Source: JAIEPW01 sp964471915
GTDB lineage: Bacteria > Acidobacteriota > Terriglobia > Bryobacterales > Bryobacteraceae
DNA length: 64,000 nucleotides
Assembly: GCA_964471915.1 (NCBI GenBank)
Contig: CAYYID010000004.1
Span: 1 to 64,000, forward strand
Direction of reading: 5' to 3'
The translations under genes and the position numbers were made by a program. Positions within the stretch are counted from its first letter, which is position 1; every line of letters begins with the position of its first letter. Below are positions 39,282 to 46,961 of the stretch, piece after piece. Under the pieces are notes generated by a model. It saw nothing but the letters and a program-made list of their open reading frames with translations. It made no database searches and was not told the DNA's origin.

Positions 39282-41147
39282 ATGAAACGGGTTCTCTTGG
39301 CGATGGTGGCCGCCGGGCTGGTGGCAGCCGCTGCTCCACCGCGGAAGCTGGGGGCGGGAGCGGGTCCGGCGGCGTGGAAGGGCGATCTGACGCCGATCGC
39401 GGCCGGGGACTGGACCTATGAGCGGGCGGCGCACCTGTTGGAGCGCGCCGGGTTCGGGGGCACCCCGGAGGAGATCGAGCGCCTGGTAAAGATGGGTCCC
39501 AAGGCGGCGGTCGATTACCTGGTGGACTACGAGAAGATCGACAACCCGCTGCCGGCGTTCGTGGAGAGCGGGATCTGGCCGGCGGAGATGATGCCGGATA
39601 TCGACCGGCACTACTCGGACTTTACCGAGGCGCTACGGGCGTCGTACCGGGTGGGGTCGGCGTATGGAGCGAAGCCGGCGGCGCCGGGGACCACGCGGCG
39701 CTACCAGGAGATCGTGAACACGCTGTACTACCGGAACTTCTCCACCCGGCACGAGTGGTTGCGGGCGGCGGAATGGTGGGCCGGGCGGATGCTGAACACG
39801 CGGCGGCCGCTGGAAGAGAAGATGACGCTGTTCTGGCACGGCCACTTCGCCACCGAGCACGAGAAGGTGAACGACTACCGGCTGATGCTGCAGCAGCAGG
39901 CGATGCTGCGGGCGAACGCGACGGGGAACTTCAAGACCCTGCTGAACGGGATCGCCAAGGATCCGGCGATGCTGATCTACCTGGACAACCGGCAGAACGT
40001 GAAGGGCGCGCCGAACGAGAACTTCGCGCGCGAGATCTTCGAGCTGTTCTCGCTGGGCGTGGGCAACTACACCGAGCAGGACATCAAGGAAGCGACGCGG
40101 GCGTTCACGGGCTGGGACAACTACGGGCTGAAGTTCGTGATCCACGAGGAGAAGCACGATACCGGGGTGAAGAAGTTTCTGGGCCGGAGCGGGAACTTCT
40201 CAGGCGAGGAAGTGGTCGACATCATCCTGGAGCAGAAGGCGTGCCCGGAGTTCCTGAGCCGGAAACTGTACCGGTTCCTGGTGCGGGAAGAGGTGGACGC
40301 GGGGCTGCAGCAGAGGCTGGCGGCGATGCTGCGGGACGGCAAGTACGAGGTGAAGCCGTTCCTGAAGGCCGTGTTCCTGAGCCGGGATTTCTATAGCCCG
40401 GCGTCATATGGGACACAGATCAAGAGCCCGGTGCAGTACGTGATCTCGACGTACAAGAAGCTGGGCATGACGGAGGTTCCCGGGACGCCGTACTTCGCGA
40501 CGATGATGGCGAACATGGGGCAGAACCTGGGGAATCCGCCGAACGTGAAGGGTTGGGACGGCGGGCGGGCGTGGGTGAATCCGTCGACGCTGTTGCAGCG
40601 GGGCAACGTGGTGCGGCACCTGCTGTTCCCGAAGGAAGCCGGGGACCAGTATCCGCGGAACGTGATCCCGCCGCGGTACGCCAACGCGAAGGCGGAAGCG
40701 GAGGAGCGGGACCGGCTGGCGGCGCTGCCGCCGGAGCAGCGGGAGCAGAACAAAAACGCGGCGAGCCCGGACGGGGAGATGGGGATGATGGCGGCGCCGC
40801 TGGCGAAGCGGATCGGCGCGGCGCCGGACTACGATCTGAAGCTCGGGGTGTACAACGGGTTCACGCGGACGTTCGCGACGGTGAAGCCGACGCCGCCGAC
40901 GGCGGCGGGGATCGAGCTGGCGACGCTGGCGAAGCAGGCGGGCGTGAAGTCCGCCGCGGAGTTGGTGACGTATTTCGAGGCGCGGTTCCTGCGGGTGCCG
41001 CTGGCGGAGGCGGACCGCGTGCGGCTGGTGGAGTTCGCGCGGAAGACGGCCGGAGAGAAGATCAACTTCGCGGACGCCAAGACGGAGCAGCAGCTCCGGC
41101 TGGTGCTGCACCTGATTCTGAGCATGCCCGAGTATCAGCTCGCCTAG
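39282..41147 (+). CDS. DUF1800 family exported protein (pair 3)
   Basis: 621 residues, Sec signal (VLLAMVAAGLVAAAAPP), then DUF1800 signatures: YERAAHLLERAGFGGTPEEI, LFWHGHFATEHEKVNDYRLM, NENFAREIFELFSLGVGNYTE, ATRAFTGWDNYGL, FLSRKLYRFLVREEVD, IKSPVQYVISTYKKLGM and PPNVKGWDGGRAWVNPSTLL. GGAGGT 7 nt before the ATG at 39282 fixes the start against a longer non-coding frame. DUF1501 follows after 10 bp, the same order and spacing as pair 1. Codons are strongly G-ending, opposite to plus-strand genes before 33 kb. Confidence 0.92.
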   Translation: MKRVLLAMVAAGLVAAAAPPRKLGAGAGPAAWKGDLTPIAAGDWTYERAAHLLERAGFGGTPEEIERLVKMGPKAAVDYLVDYEKIDNPLPAFVESGIWPAEMMPDIDRHYSDFTEALRASYRVGSAYGAKPAAPGTTRRYQEIVNTLYYRNFSTRHEWLRAAEWWAGRMLNTRRPLEEKMTLFWHGHFATEHEKVNDYRLMLQQQAMLRANATGNFKTLLNGIAKDPAMLIYLDNRQNVKGAPNENFAREIFELFSLGVGNYTEQDIKEATRAFTGWDNYGLKFVIHEEKHDTGVKKFLGRSGNFSGEEVVDIILEQKACPEFLSRKLYRFLVREEVDAGLQQRLAAMLRDGKYEVKPFLKAVFLSRDFYSPASYGTQIKSPVQYVISTYKKLGMTEVPGTPYFATMMANMGQNLGNPPNVKGWDGGRAWVNPSTLLQRGNVVRHLLFPKEAGDQYPRNVIPPRYANAKAEAEERDRLAALPPEQREQNKNAASPDGEMGMMAAPLAKRIGAAPDYDLKLGVYNGFTRTFATVKPTPPTAAGIELATLAKQAGVKSAAELVTYFEARFLRVPLAEADRVRLVEFARKTAGEKINFADAKTEQQLRLVLHLILSMPEYQLA

Positions 41148-41157
41148 GAGACCTGAC

Positions 41158-42369
41158 ATGAAGATCGAGAAGCATTCGCGCCGGGATCTGCTGCGCTACA
41201 CGGCGGGCCTCCCGTTATTTCTGGCCGAGACGAAGTGGGCGCTGGCGGCGAACCAGACCGCCGGGGTGAAGGATCCGCATCCGAACCGCATCCTGCTGGT
41301 GCTGGAGTTGTCGGGCGGCAACGACGGGCTGAACACGGTGGTCCCGTACCGGAACGACGCGTACTACCAGGCGCGGCCGACGATCGGGATCAAGGATCCG
41401 ATCAAAGTCCATGAGGAGTTCGGGTTCCATCCGAACCTGCTGGGCTTCGAGAGCCTGTACAAGAATGGGAAGCTCGCGGTGGTACACGGGTGCAGCTATC
41501 CGAATCCGGACCGGTCGCACTTCGTGTCGATGCGGTACTGGCACACGGGGGTGCCGAACGCGGCGGAGGAACGGGGCTGGGTGGGGCGGTTCGCGGACGT
41601 TTCGTGCCCGCTGAACAAGAAGAGCTACATCGTGAACATCGCCAAGGAGGAGACGCTGGCGGTGAAGGCGCAGATTCACTCGCCGGTTACGTTCTACGAT
41701 CCGGACCGGTTTCTGCGCGAGGGTACCGCGGAGCAGCGTGCGGTGTTCGCGGAGACCTTCAAGACCGCGGCGAAATCCGGGAACGATTCGTTGGACTTCG
41801 TGCGCGGGATCGCGGAGACGGCGGCGGAGAGCTCGGATTTCGCGCGCAACGCCTGCGCGGAGTACCGCTCGAAGATGGACTACGGGTACGGCGAAGTGGG
41901 CACGAACATGAAGCGGATCGCGGCGATGATCGCCGCGAAGAGCCCGACGAAGATCTACTACACGAACTTCGGGGGCTTTGACACGCACGCGAGCCAGACG
42001 ACGGCGCAGGGCGGGCTGTTCAACCAGTTGGGCGATGCGGTGCTCGGGTTCCTGTTCGACATGAAGCGGATCGGGCGGGAGAACGACGTGGCGGTGCTGC
42101 TGTTCACGGAGTTCGGGCGGCGGGTGAAGGAGAACGCGAGCTTCGGAACGGACCACGGGGTGGCGTCGCCGATGTACATCGTGGCGAACAACCTGAAGGG
42201 CGGGTTTTACTCCGAGCATCCGAGCCTGACGGATCTGGACGCCGGAGATCTGAAGATGACGACGGACTTCCGGCGCGTGTACGCGACGATGATGAAGGAG
42301 TGGCTGGGGTTCGACGACACGAAGAGCGTGTTGAAGGGGGATTACCGGCCGCTCGGGGTGTGGGGGTAG
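41158..42369 (+). CDS. DUF1501 family exported protein (pair 3)
   Basis: 403 residues with a twin-arginine-type leader (HSRRDLLRYTAGLPLFLAE) and family landmarks RILLVLELSGGNDGLNTVVPY, FHPNLLGFESLYKNGKLAVVHG, YPNPDRSHFVSMRYWHTG, NFGGFDTHASQTTAQGG, LLFTEFGRRVKENASFGTDHG and YIVANNLKGGFYSEHPSL. The leader predicts folding, possibly with a metal, before Tat export. Partner of the DUF1800 gene 10 bp upstream. Biochemical role unknown. Confidence 0.92.
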   Translation: MKIEKHSRRDLLRYTAGLPLFLAETKWALAANQTAGVKDPHPNRILLVLELSGGNDGLNTVVPYRNDAYYQARPTIGIKDPIKVHEEFGFHPNLLGFESLYKNGKLAVVHGCSYPNPDRSHFVSMRYWHTGVPNAAEERGWVGRFADVSCPLNKKSYIVNIAKEETLAVKAQIHSPVTFYDPDRFLREGTAEQRAVFAETFKTAAKSGNDSLDFVRGIAETAAESSDFARNACAEYRSKMDYGYGEVGTNMKRIAAMIAAKSPTKIYYTNFGGFDTHASQTTAQGGLFNQLGDAVLGFLFDMKRIGRENDVAVLLFTEFGRRVKENASFGTDHGVASPMYIVANNLKGGFYSEHPSLTDLDAGDLKMTTDFRRVYATMMKEWLGFDDTKSVLKGDYRPLGVWG

Positions 42370-42424
42370 GCGGAAGCTGCCAGGTTCCGGCGGTCCGGCT
42401 TAGAATTGAAGGCAGGGACCGCCC

Positions 42425-42601
42425 GTGAACGAAGAGGTCATCGCCGAGTACCGCAAGCACCTGGATCTCACGCTGATCCGGCAAAGCCTGCGCCTGACGC
42501 CGCAGCAAAGGCTGGAGCGGCTGATGGCCATGGCGCGGCTCAAGGATGAGGCGGATCGGGTTCGGGAAGCGCGGAAGACGAAGCCTCGCGGGGCCGTGTG
42601 A
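42425..42601 (+). CDS. Small helical protein preceding a nucleotidyltransferase (possible antitoxin partner)
   Basis: 58 residues from a GTG with AGGGA upstream: NEEVIAEYRKHLDLTLIRQS, then LRLTPQQRLERLMAMARLKDE and a basic tail (REARKTKPRGAV). It is predicted all-helical and strongly charged. The stop codon overlaps the start of the nucleotidyltransferase (GTGA at 42598), indicating translational coupling. Similar small proteins ahead of such nucleotidyltransferases are, to my recollection, common in acidobacteria; function unproven. Confidence 0.7.
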   Translation: MNEEVIAEYRKHLDLTLIRQSLRLTPQQRLERLMAMARLKDEADRVREARKTKPRGAV

Positions 42602-43098
42602 CGGACTTTCCGGCGCTCTTTCAGGCGTTGACGGACGGCGGGGTAGAGTTCGTCCTCATCGGCGGCGTGGCTGCGGTGGCGCACGGGTCCAGCCGGTTCA
42701 CCGCCGATCTCGATATCGTGTACCGCCGCGCGCCGGAGAACCACGAGCGTCTGGCGCGAGCGCTGTCGCCGCTGCGGCCGGCGCTGCGCGGGGCGCCACC
42801 GGGTTTGCCGTTCCGGTTCGACGCGGCGACGATCCGGTCCGGCCTGAACTTCACCCTCGAAACGACGCTCGGGTCGCTGGACCTGCTGGGCGAAGCCGCC
42901 GGCAGCGGCACGTATGAGAGCCTGCTGCCCGATTCAGAAGCGATCGAGTGGTTCGGTGTGCCAGTGCGCGTGGTCTCGCTGCAACGGCTGGTGGCGCTGA
43001 AGCGAGCGGCCGGCCGCCCGAAGGACCTCGAAGCGATCGCGGAGTTGGAGGCGATCGCCGCTGAGCAGGACTCAGCGGATGCCGGCGGCGTCGAGTGA
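42598..43098 (+). CDS. Nucleotidyltransferase-fold protein (AbiEii/MNT-like)
   Basis: 166 residues with FVLIGGVAAVAHGSSRFTADLDIVY, which contains the nucleotidyltransferase GG-x-AA-x-HGS and D-x-D metal site, then RGAPPGLPFRFDAATIRSGL, FTLETTLGSLDLLGEAAG and a Lys-containing VVSLQRLVALKRAAGRPKD that matches the C-terminal K-x3-GR-KD motif of AbiEii-like toxins. Coupled to the small upstream gene. Its last 27 nt overlap the convergent aminotransferase gene. A toxin-antitoxin role is inferred from architecture. Confidence 0.8.
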   Translation: MTDFPALFQALTDGGVEFVLIGGVAAVAHGSSRFTADLDIVYRRAPENHERLARALSPLRPALRGAPPGLPFRFDAATIRSGLNFTLETTLGSLDLLGEAAGSGTYESLLPDSEAIEWFGVPVRVVSLQRLVALKRAAGRPKDLEAIAELEAIAAEQDSADAGGVE

Positions 43099-44415
43099 GC
43101 GCGCCAACGCAGTAACGTAGGCGTCGAGTTCCGGAGTATCCATCGGCGTCGACAGGCACCCGAACAGGCCGCGCGGCGAGATCATGACGCCGTGCGCCAG
43201 CATCTCGTGGCACAGATCCAGGTACAGGGGCGTGCCGCGGGAGTAGCCTTTGAGCGAGCGGAAGTCGGTCATGGGCTGGTCCGTCAGGTGCGCCAGGAAC
43301 AGCGACCCGCGGCGGAAGACCTGACCGGGGGTGCCGCGGTCGCGGAGCATGCGGGCGACGCCCTCCTCGAGGTACGCACCCAGGCGGTCCAGGCGCGCGT
43401 AGGCCTCGGGGGTCATCTGGCGCATGGTTTCGAGACCGGCGGTCATGGTGACGGGATTGGCGTTGAAGGTGCCGCCGTGGTGGACGCGGCATTCGGCGGT
43501 GTGGTCGAAGACGGCCATGCAACGCCGGGAGCCCGCGACCGCGCCGACCGGGAAGCCGCCGCCAATGATCTTGCCCATGCTGACGAGGTCCGGCGCGACG
43601 CCGTACCTCGTGAGCGCGCCGTCGTAGGCGACGCGGAAGCTGAGCACTTCGTCGGAGATGAGGAGGATGCCGTGGCGGGCGGTTTCCTCGCGGAGCATGG
43701 CGAAGAAGCCGTCCTGCGGCGGAATCATGCCGAGGCCGGCGCAGACGGGGTCGAGCACCACGGCCGCGAGGTCCGCCGCGTGTTTCGCGAGCTGGACCCG
43801 GCACTGGGCGAAGTGATTCCACCGCAGCAGGACCACATCGTCGCGCTGGCTCGAGGGAGCGCCGTGTTCCAGGACGCGGGCGGGTTCCTGCTCGTCGCCC
43901 CAGGTCTGGGCGGTGGGTCCTTCGGAGACTTGCGCGTAGTCGTAGATGCCGTGGTAGGCGCCTTCGAACTTGGCGATCTTCGAGCGGCCGGTGAAGGCGC
44001 GCGCGGCCTTGATGGTGAGCATGACGGCTTCGCTGCCGGAGTTGCAGAAGCGGAGGTGCTCGACGTAGGGGACGCGGGAAACGATCAGCTCGGCGAGGTC
44101 CACGTCGGTGGCGGTGGGCATGGTGAAGGCGGTACCGTCCGCGACGCGGGCCTGGACGGCGGCGGTGACGCGCGGGTCGGCGTGGCCGAGGATCAGCGAG
44201 GTGAAGTTATTGAGGAAGTCGAGGCGCTGGTCGCCGTCGGCATCGGTGACGCGGCAGCCCTGGCCGCGCACGGCGTAGAGCGAATAGGGATGGAGGGCGA
44301 TGGAATGGCGCGAATTGCCGCCCGGCATGACGCGGGCGGCGCGTTCGGCGAGTGCGCGGGAGCGGGAGGAATCCGAGCGGTAGCCGGCGGCGAGGGAGTC
44401 GAGGGTCGGGTTCAT
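43072..44415 (-). CDS. Class III PLP aminotransferase (glutamate-1-semialdehyde aminomutase-like)
   Basis: 447 residues. PLP-binding lysine Lys282 in DLVSMGKIIGGGFPVGAVAG, cofactor Asp255 in ILLISDEVLSFR, FCNSGSEAVMLTIKAARAFTG for phosphate binding, and GTFNANPVTMTAGLETM near the C-terminus. HemL itself is possible, but there are no other tetrapyrrole genes nearby, and acidobacteria carry several such paralogues, so the substrate is left open. The ATG at 44415 begins MNPTLDSLAAGYRSDSSRSR; a longer frame upstream is not supported. Divergent from the ATP-grasp-like gene. Confidence 0.86.
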   Translation of the reverse strand: MNPTLDSLAAGYRSDSSRSRALAERAARVMPGGNSRHSIALHPYSLYAVRGQGCRVTDADGDQRLDFLNNFTSLILGHADPRVTAAVQARVADGTAFTMPTATDVDLAELIVSRVPYVEHLRFCNSGSEAVMLTIKAARAFTGRSKIAKFEGAYHGIYDYAQVSEGPTAQTWGDEQEPARVLEHGAPSSQRDDVVLLRWNHFAQCRVQLAKHAADLAAVVLDPVCAGLGMIPPQDGFFAMLREETARHGILLISDEVLSFRVAYDGALTRYGVAPDLVSMGKIIGGGFPVGAVAGSRRCMAVFDHTAECRVHHGGTFNANPVTMTAGLETMRQMTPEAYARLDRLGAYLEEGVARMLRDRGTPGQVFRRGSLFLAHLTDQPMTDFRSLKGYSRGTPLYLDLCHEMLAHGVMISPRGLFGCLSTPMDTPELDAYVTALARSLDAAGIR

Positions 44416-44572
44416 GGGGCGAAGTCCTCGCTGGAAATGATACAGCAACGGAACGGCGTGCGCGGGGCCGGGGGAAGGGCCGGATATTATGCCACGAAAC
44501 GGCGGCGGCTGGAGGAGGGGTCGCGCAATAACAATAAGCAGTTTAGAATCATAGACTTCTGATGAAGTTCGC

Positions 44573-44601
44573 TTCACAATCGCGGGGCCGCGTGCGATAC
44601 T
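44573..44601 (+). promoter_or_regulatory. Candidate promoter of the ATP-grasp-like gene
   Basis: TTCACA (44573-44578) and GATACT (44596-44601) are spaced by 17 nt, ending 19 nt before the ATG. Just upstream, TGAAG-TTCG-CTTCA (44563-44576) forms a small UUCG-type hairpin overlapping the -35. The remaining gap to 44415 shows no gene. Confidence 0.4.
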
Positions 44602-44620
44602 GAAGGACGGAACACCCGCG

Positions 44621-45973
44621 ATGACGCAGTTGGGCGAGGCAGTAGCCCGCTACCACAAACTTCTGGAGTCCGCAAGCTATCGCGATCTCGCATGGGCGCG
44701 GGAGATGCAGGAGTCCGTGCGCAAGGGGCACGGCGGCGCGGCGGCTCCGATTTCGCCGGTGCTGCGTCCGCATTTCCTGACCCGGCGGCAGTACGATCAC
44801 CTGGTCAAGGCGGCGGAGTCGCTGTACGCGGCGATCGCGCGGGTGGAGAGCCTGGTGCTGGCGAATCCGCAGTTGATGACGCGGATGCAGTTGCTGCCGG
44901 CGGAGAAGATGCTGGCGGCCGTGGATCCGGGATATCCGCACCTGTTCGTGACGTCGTTGCTGGACACGCACCTGAACAACGGCACGCTGCGGTTTGTGGA
45001 ACATTCGGCGGAGACGCCGGCGGGCGTCTTCTACGGCGAAGCGCTGGCGGACGCGTTCTTCGAAGCGGCGCCGGTGAAGGAGTTCCGGAAGAAGTACAAG
45101 CTGGCGAAGCTGGGCGGGCTGAAGTATTTCCTGAACGCGCTGCTGAAGAGCTACAAGGATTTCGGCCACAAGAAGGACAAGCCGCACATCGCGATCCTGG
45201 AGTTTCGCGCGCCGTTTCAGAAAGCGGACTCGAGCGAAGTGGGGCCGCTGGCGCGGTACTTCACGGAGAACGGCTGTCCGGCGCAGATCGTGAGCCCGGA
45301 GCAACTGGAGTACAAGAACGGCGTTCTGCGCAGCGGGGACTTCACGATCGACCTGGTGTACCGGCGCGTGAAGGTGCAGGAGTTCCTGGTGCGGTACGAC
45401 CTGACGCATCCGCTGGTGCGCGCGTACCGGGACCGGAACGTGTGCCTGATTAACAGCTTCCGCTCTGAGATCGGGCAGAAGAAGGCGATCTTCGATCTGC
45501 TGACCGACGAAGCGATCACGGGCGGGTTCCCGGCGGCGGAGCGCAAGGCGATCCACGAGTTCATTCCGTGGACGCGGCTGGTGAACGCGGTGAAGGCGAC
45601 GCACCACGGCAAGACGGTGGATCTGCCGGAGTTCATCATGAAGCAGCGCGAGAAGCTGGTGATGAAGCCGAACGACGCGAACGCGGAGCTGCCGGTGTTC
45701 CGGGGGGCGGAGATGGACGACGCGGCGTGGGAGCGCGCGCTGCGGCAGGCGATGCGCACGCCGTACGTGGTGCAGGAGATGGTGGAGGCGACACGCGCGG
45801 TGTTCCCGCTGTTCCAGTGGGGCCACCTGGAGTACAAGGACATGCGGATCGACGTGCAGCCGCACACGTTCCTGGGCAAGGTACACGGGGCGTCCACGTG
45901 GCTGAACGCGGCGTCCAGCGGGTTCTCAACGGCGAGCGGCCTGGCGCCGACGTTCGTGCTGGAAGTGAAGTAG
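44621..45973 (+). CDS. Circularly permuted ATP-grasp-like protein (uncertain)
   Basis: 450 residues, cytosolic. FTIDLVYRRVKVQEFLVRYD, HPLVRAYRDRNVCLINSFRS and EIGQKKAIFDLLTDE recall the circularly permuted ATP-grasp/glutathionylspermidine-synthase-like families, and KLVMKPNDANAELPVFRG followed by PYVVQEMVEATR parallels their LKPND...YVVQE element. In relatives I recall a Gly-rich nucleotide loop after PND; it is absent here. The C-terminus is HLEYKDMRIDVQPHTFLGKV then GASTWLNAASSGFSTASGLAPTFV. Could be a ligase or a catalytically altered homologue. Assignment is from motif memory and needs structure search. Confidence 0.55.
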   Translation: MTQLGEAVARYHKLLESASYRDLAWAREMQESVRKGHGGAAAPISPVLRPHFLTRRQYDHLVKAAESLYAAIARVESLVLANPQLMTRMQLLPAEKMLAAVDPGYPHLFVTSLLDTHLNNGTLRFVEHSAETPAGVFYGEALADAFFEAAPVKEFRKKYKLAKLGGLKYFLNALLKSYKDFGHKKDKPHIAILEFRAPFQKADSSEVGPLARYFTENGCPAQIVSPEQLEYKNGVLRSGDFTIDLVYRRVKVQEFLVRYDLTHPLVRAYRDRNVCLINSFRSEIGQKKAIFDLLTDEAITGGFPAAERKAIHEFIPWTRLVNAVKATHHGKTVDLPEFIMKQREKLVMKPNDANAELPVFRGAEMDDAAWERALRQAMRTPYVVQEMVEATRAVFPLFQWGHLEYKDMRIDVQPHTFLGKVHGASTWLNAASSGFSTASGLAPTFVLEVK

Positions 45974-45978
45974 CGCGC

Positions 45979-46914
45979 TTACTCCCGGATCACATTGACC
46001 TTTGCGCGGAGATTCGCCACGCCGGCGGTGGTGCGCGTGTCGATGACGGTGAAGGCCACGGCGTCATCCAGCCAGTCGTGCGCGGCGCCATCGGGGTCGT
46101 GCGAGGCCGCGGTGACGGTGTAGTGGTTGGGGCAGAGATCGCAGCGGAAGGCGAACTCGACGGTGAGCGTGGCGCCGGGCGCCACGGGACCGAGCGGCAG
46201 GTTCTCGAGCGCGGTATTGGTGCCGTAGACTTCCATGCCGATGCGGGTGCGGAGCAGGATGCCGAGCACCGGATCGGCGAGCGCTTCGTGATACTGCACG
46301 GTGACGCGGACGCGGGCGTCCTCGCCGCTGTGGAGCACGATCGAGGGCGCGCCCGCCGCGCCCAGCACTTCGAGGTTCAGGATCTCGGCGCGGCCGTCGC
46401 CGCGGCGCCAGCGGGCGGCGAGGCGCGGCGACATGGCGCCGCCCCACTCGCGAATCCGTTCCGCCACGGCGCGCCGGTAGCGCGGGAGCACTTCGCGGGG
46501 GTCGCCGCGGAACGCGAGGCGGCCGTCCTGGATCCACCAGATTTCGTCGCACACCTGCGCCAGCAGATCCTGCTCATGGGAGGCGAGGAGCACGACGGCG
46601 CCGGCCTGGCGCAGGCGGTCGAGCCCGACGAGGGTGCGGACGCGGACGAGCGGATCCTGCAAGGCCAGCGCGTGGTCGAGCGCGAGGATGTCGGCGGGCG
46701 CGAGGTTCGTCAGTTCTCCGGCGGCGAGGTAGCGGCGGCTGCTGCCCCCGCGCACTTCGCCGGCGGCGGGCGTGGCGACGCCGCCGGCCAGCCGGAGCAG
46801 TTCGGTGACGCCCGAACTTTTCTCGCCGAGCAGGCCGATCAGGGCGCCGTCGGGGGCGACGGCGGAGAAGTCCTGCAGGGGGCCGAGCGTAACGTCGCGG
46901 AATTCCAGGGGCAT
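45979..46914 (-). CDS. Degenerate ABC ATPase fused to a Wzt-type C-terminal domain
   Basis: 311 residues. The first 160 resemble an ABC nucleotide-binding domain reduced in size: GLLGEKSSGVTELLRLAGG stands where the Walker A loop is expected but does not fit G-x4-GK-[ST], no LSGGQ signature is present, ADILALDHALALQDP replaces Walker B, and ASHEQDLLAQVCDEIWWIQDG preserves the H-loop region. Residues 170-311 (RAEILNLEVLGAAGA, GILLRTRIGMEVYGTNTALE, VEFAFRCDLCPNHYTVTAA) match the Wzt carbohydrate-binding beta-sandwich of O-antigen exporters. No permease gene is adjacent. It may bind a glycan without hydrolysing ATP. Confidence 0.7.
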   Translation of the reverse strand: MPLEFRDVTLGPLQDFSAVAPDGALIGLLGEKSSGVTELLRLAGGVATPAAGEVRGGSSRRYLAAGELTNLAPADILALDHALALQDPLVRVRTLVGLDRLRQAGAVVLLASHEQDLLAQVCDEIWWIQDGRLAFRGDPREVLPRYRRAVAERIREWGGAMSPRLAARWRRGDGRAEILNLEVLGAAGAPSIVLHSGEDARVRVTVQYHEALADPVLGILLRTRIGMEVYGTNTALENLPLGPVAPGATLTVEFAFRCDLCPNHYTVTAASHDPDGAAHDWLDDAVAFTVIDTRTTAGVANLRAKVNVIRE

Positions 46915-46927
46915 GAACTATTCATTC

Positions 46928-46961
46928 TCCCCTAAGGGCTCCCCTATGGGGTCCCCTACCG
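46928..46961 (+). repeat. Three tandem ~12-bp repeats (TCCCCTAnGGGn)
   Basis: Units TCCCCTAAGGGC (46928-46939), TCCCCTATGGGG (46940-46951) and TCCCCTACCG (46952-46961). The first two are near-palindromic. They occupy the 41-bp gap ahead of the ABC/Wzt-C gene, and the third covers the stop codon of the phosphoesterase gene. Confidence 0.65.
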
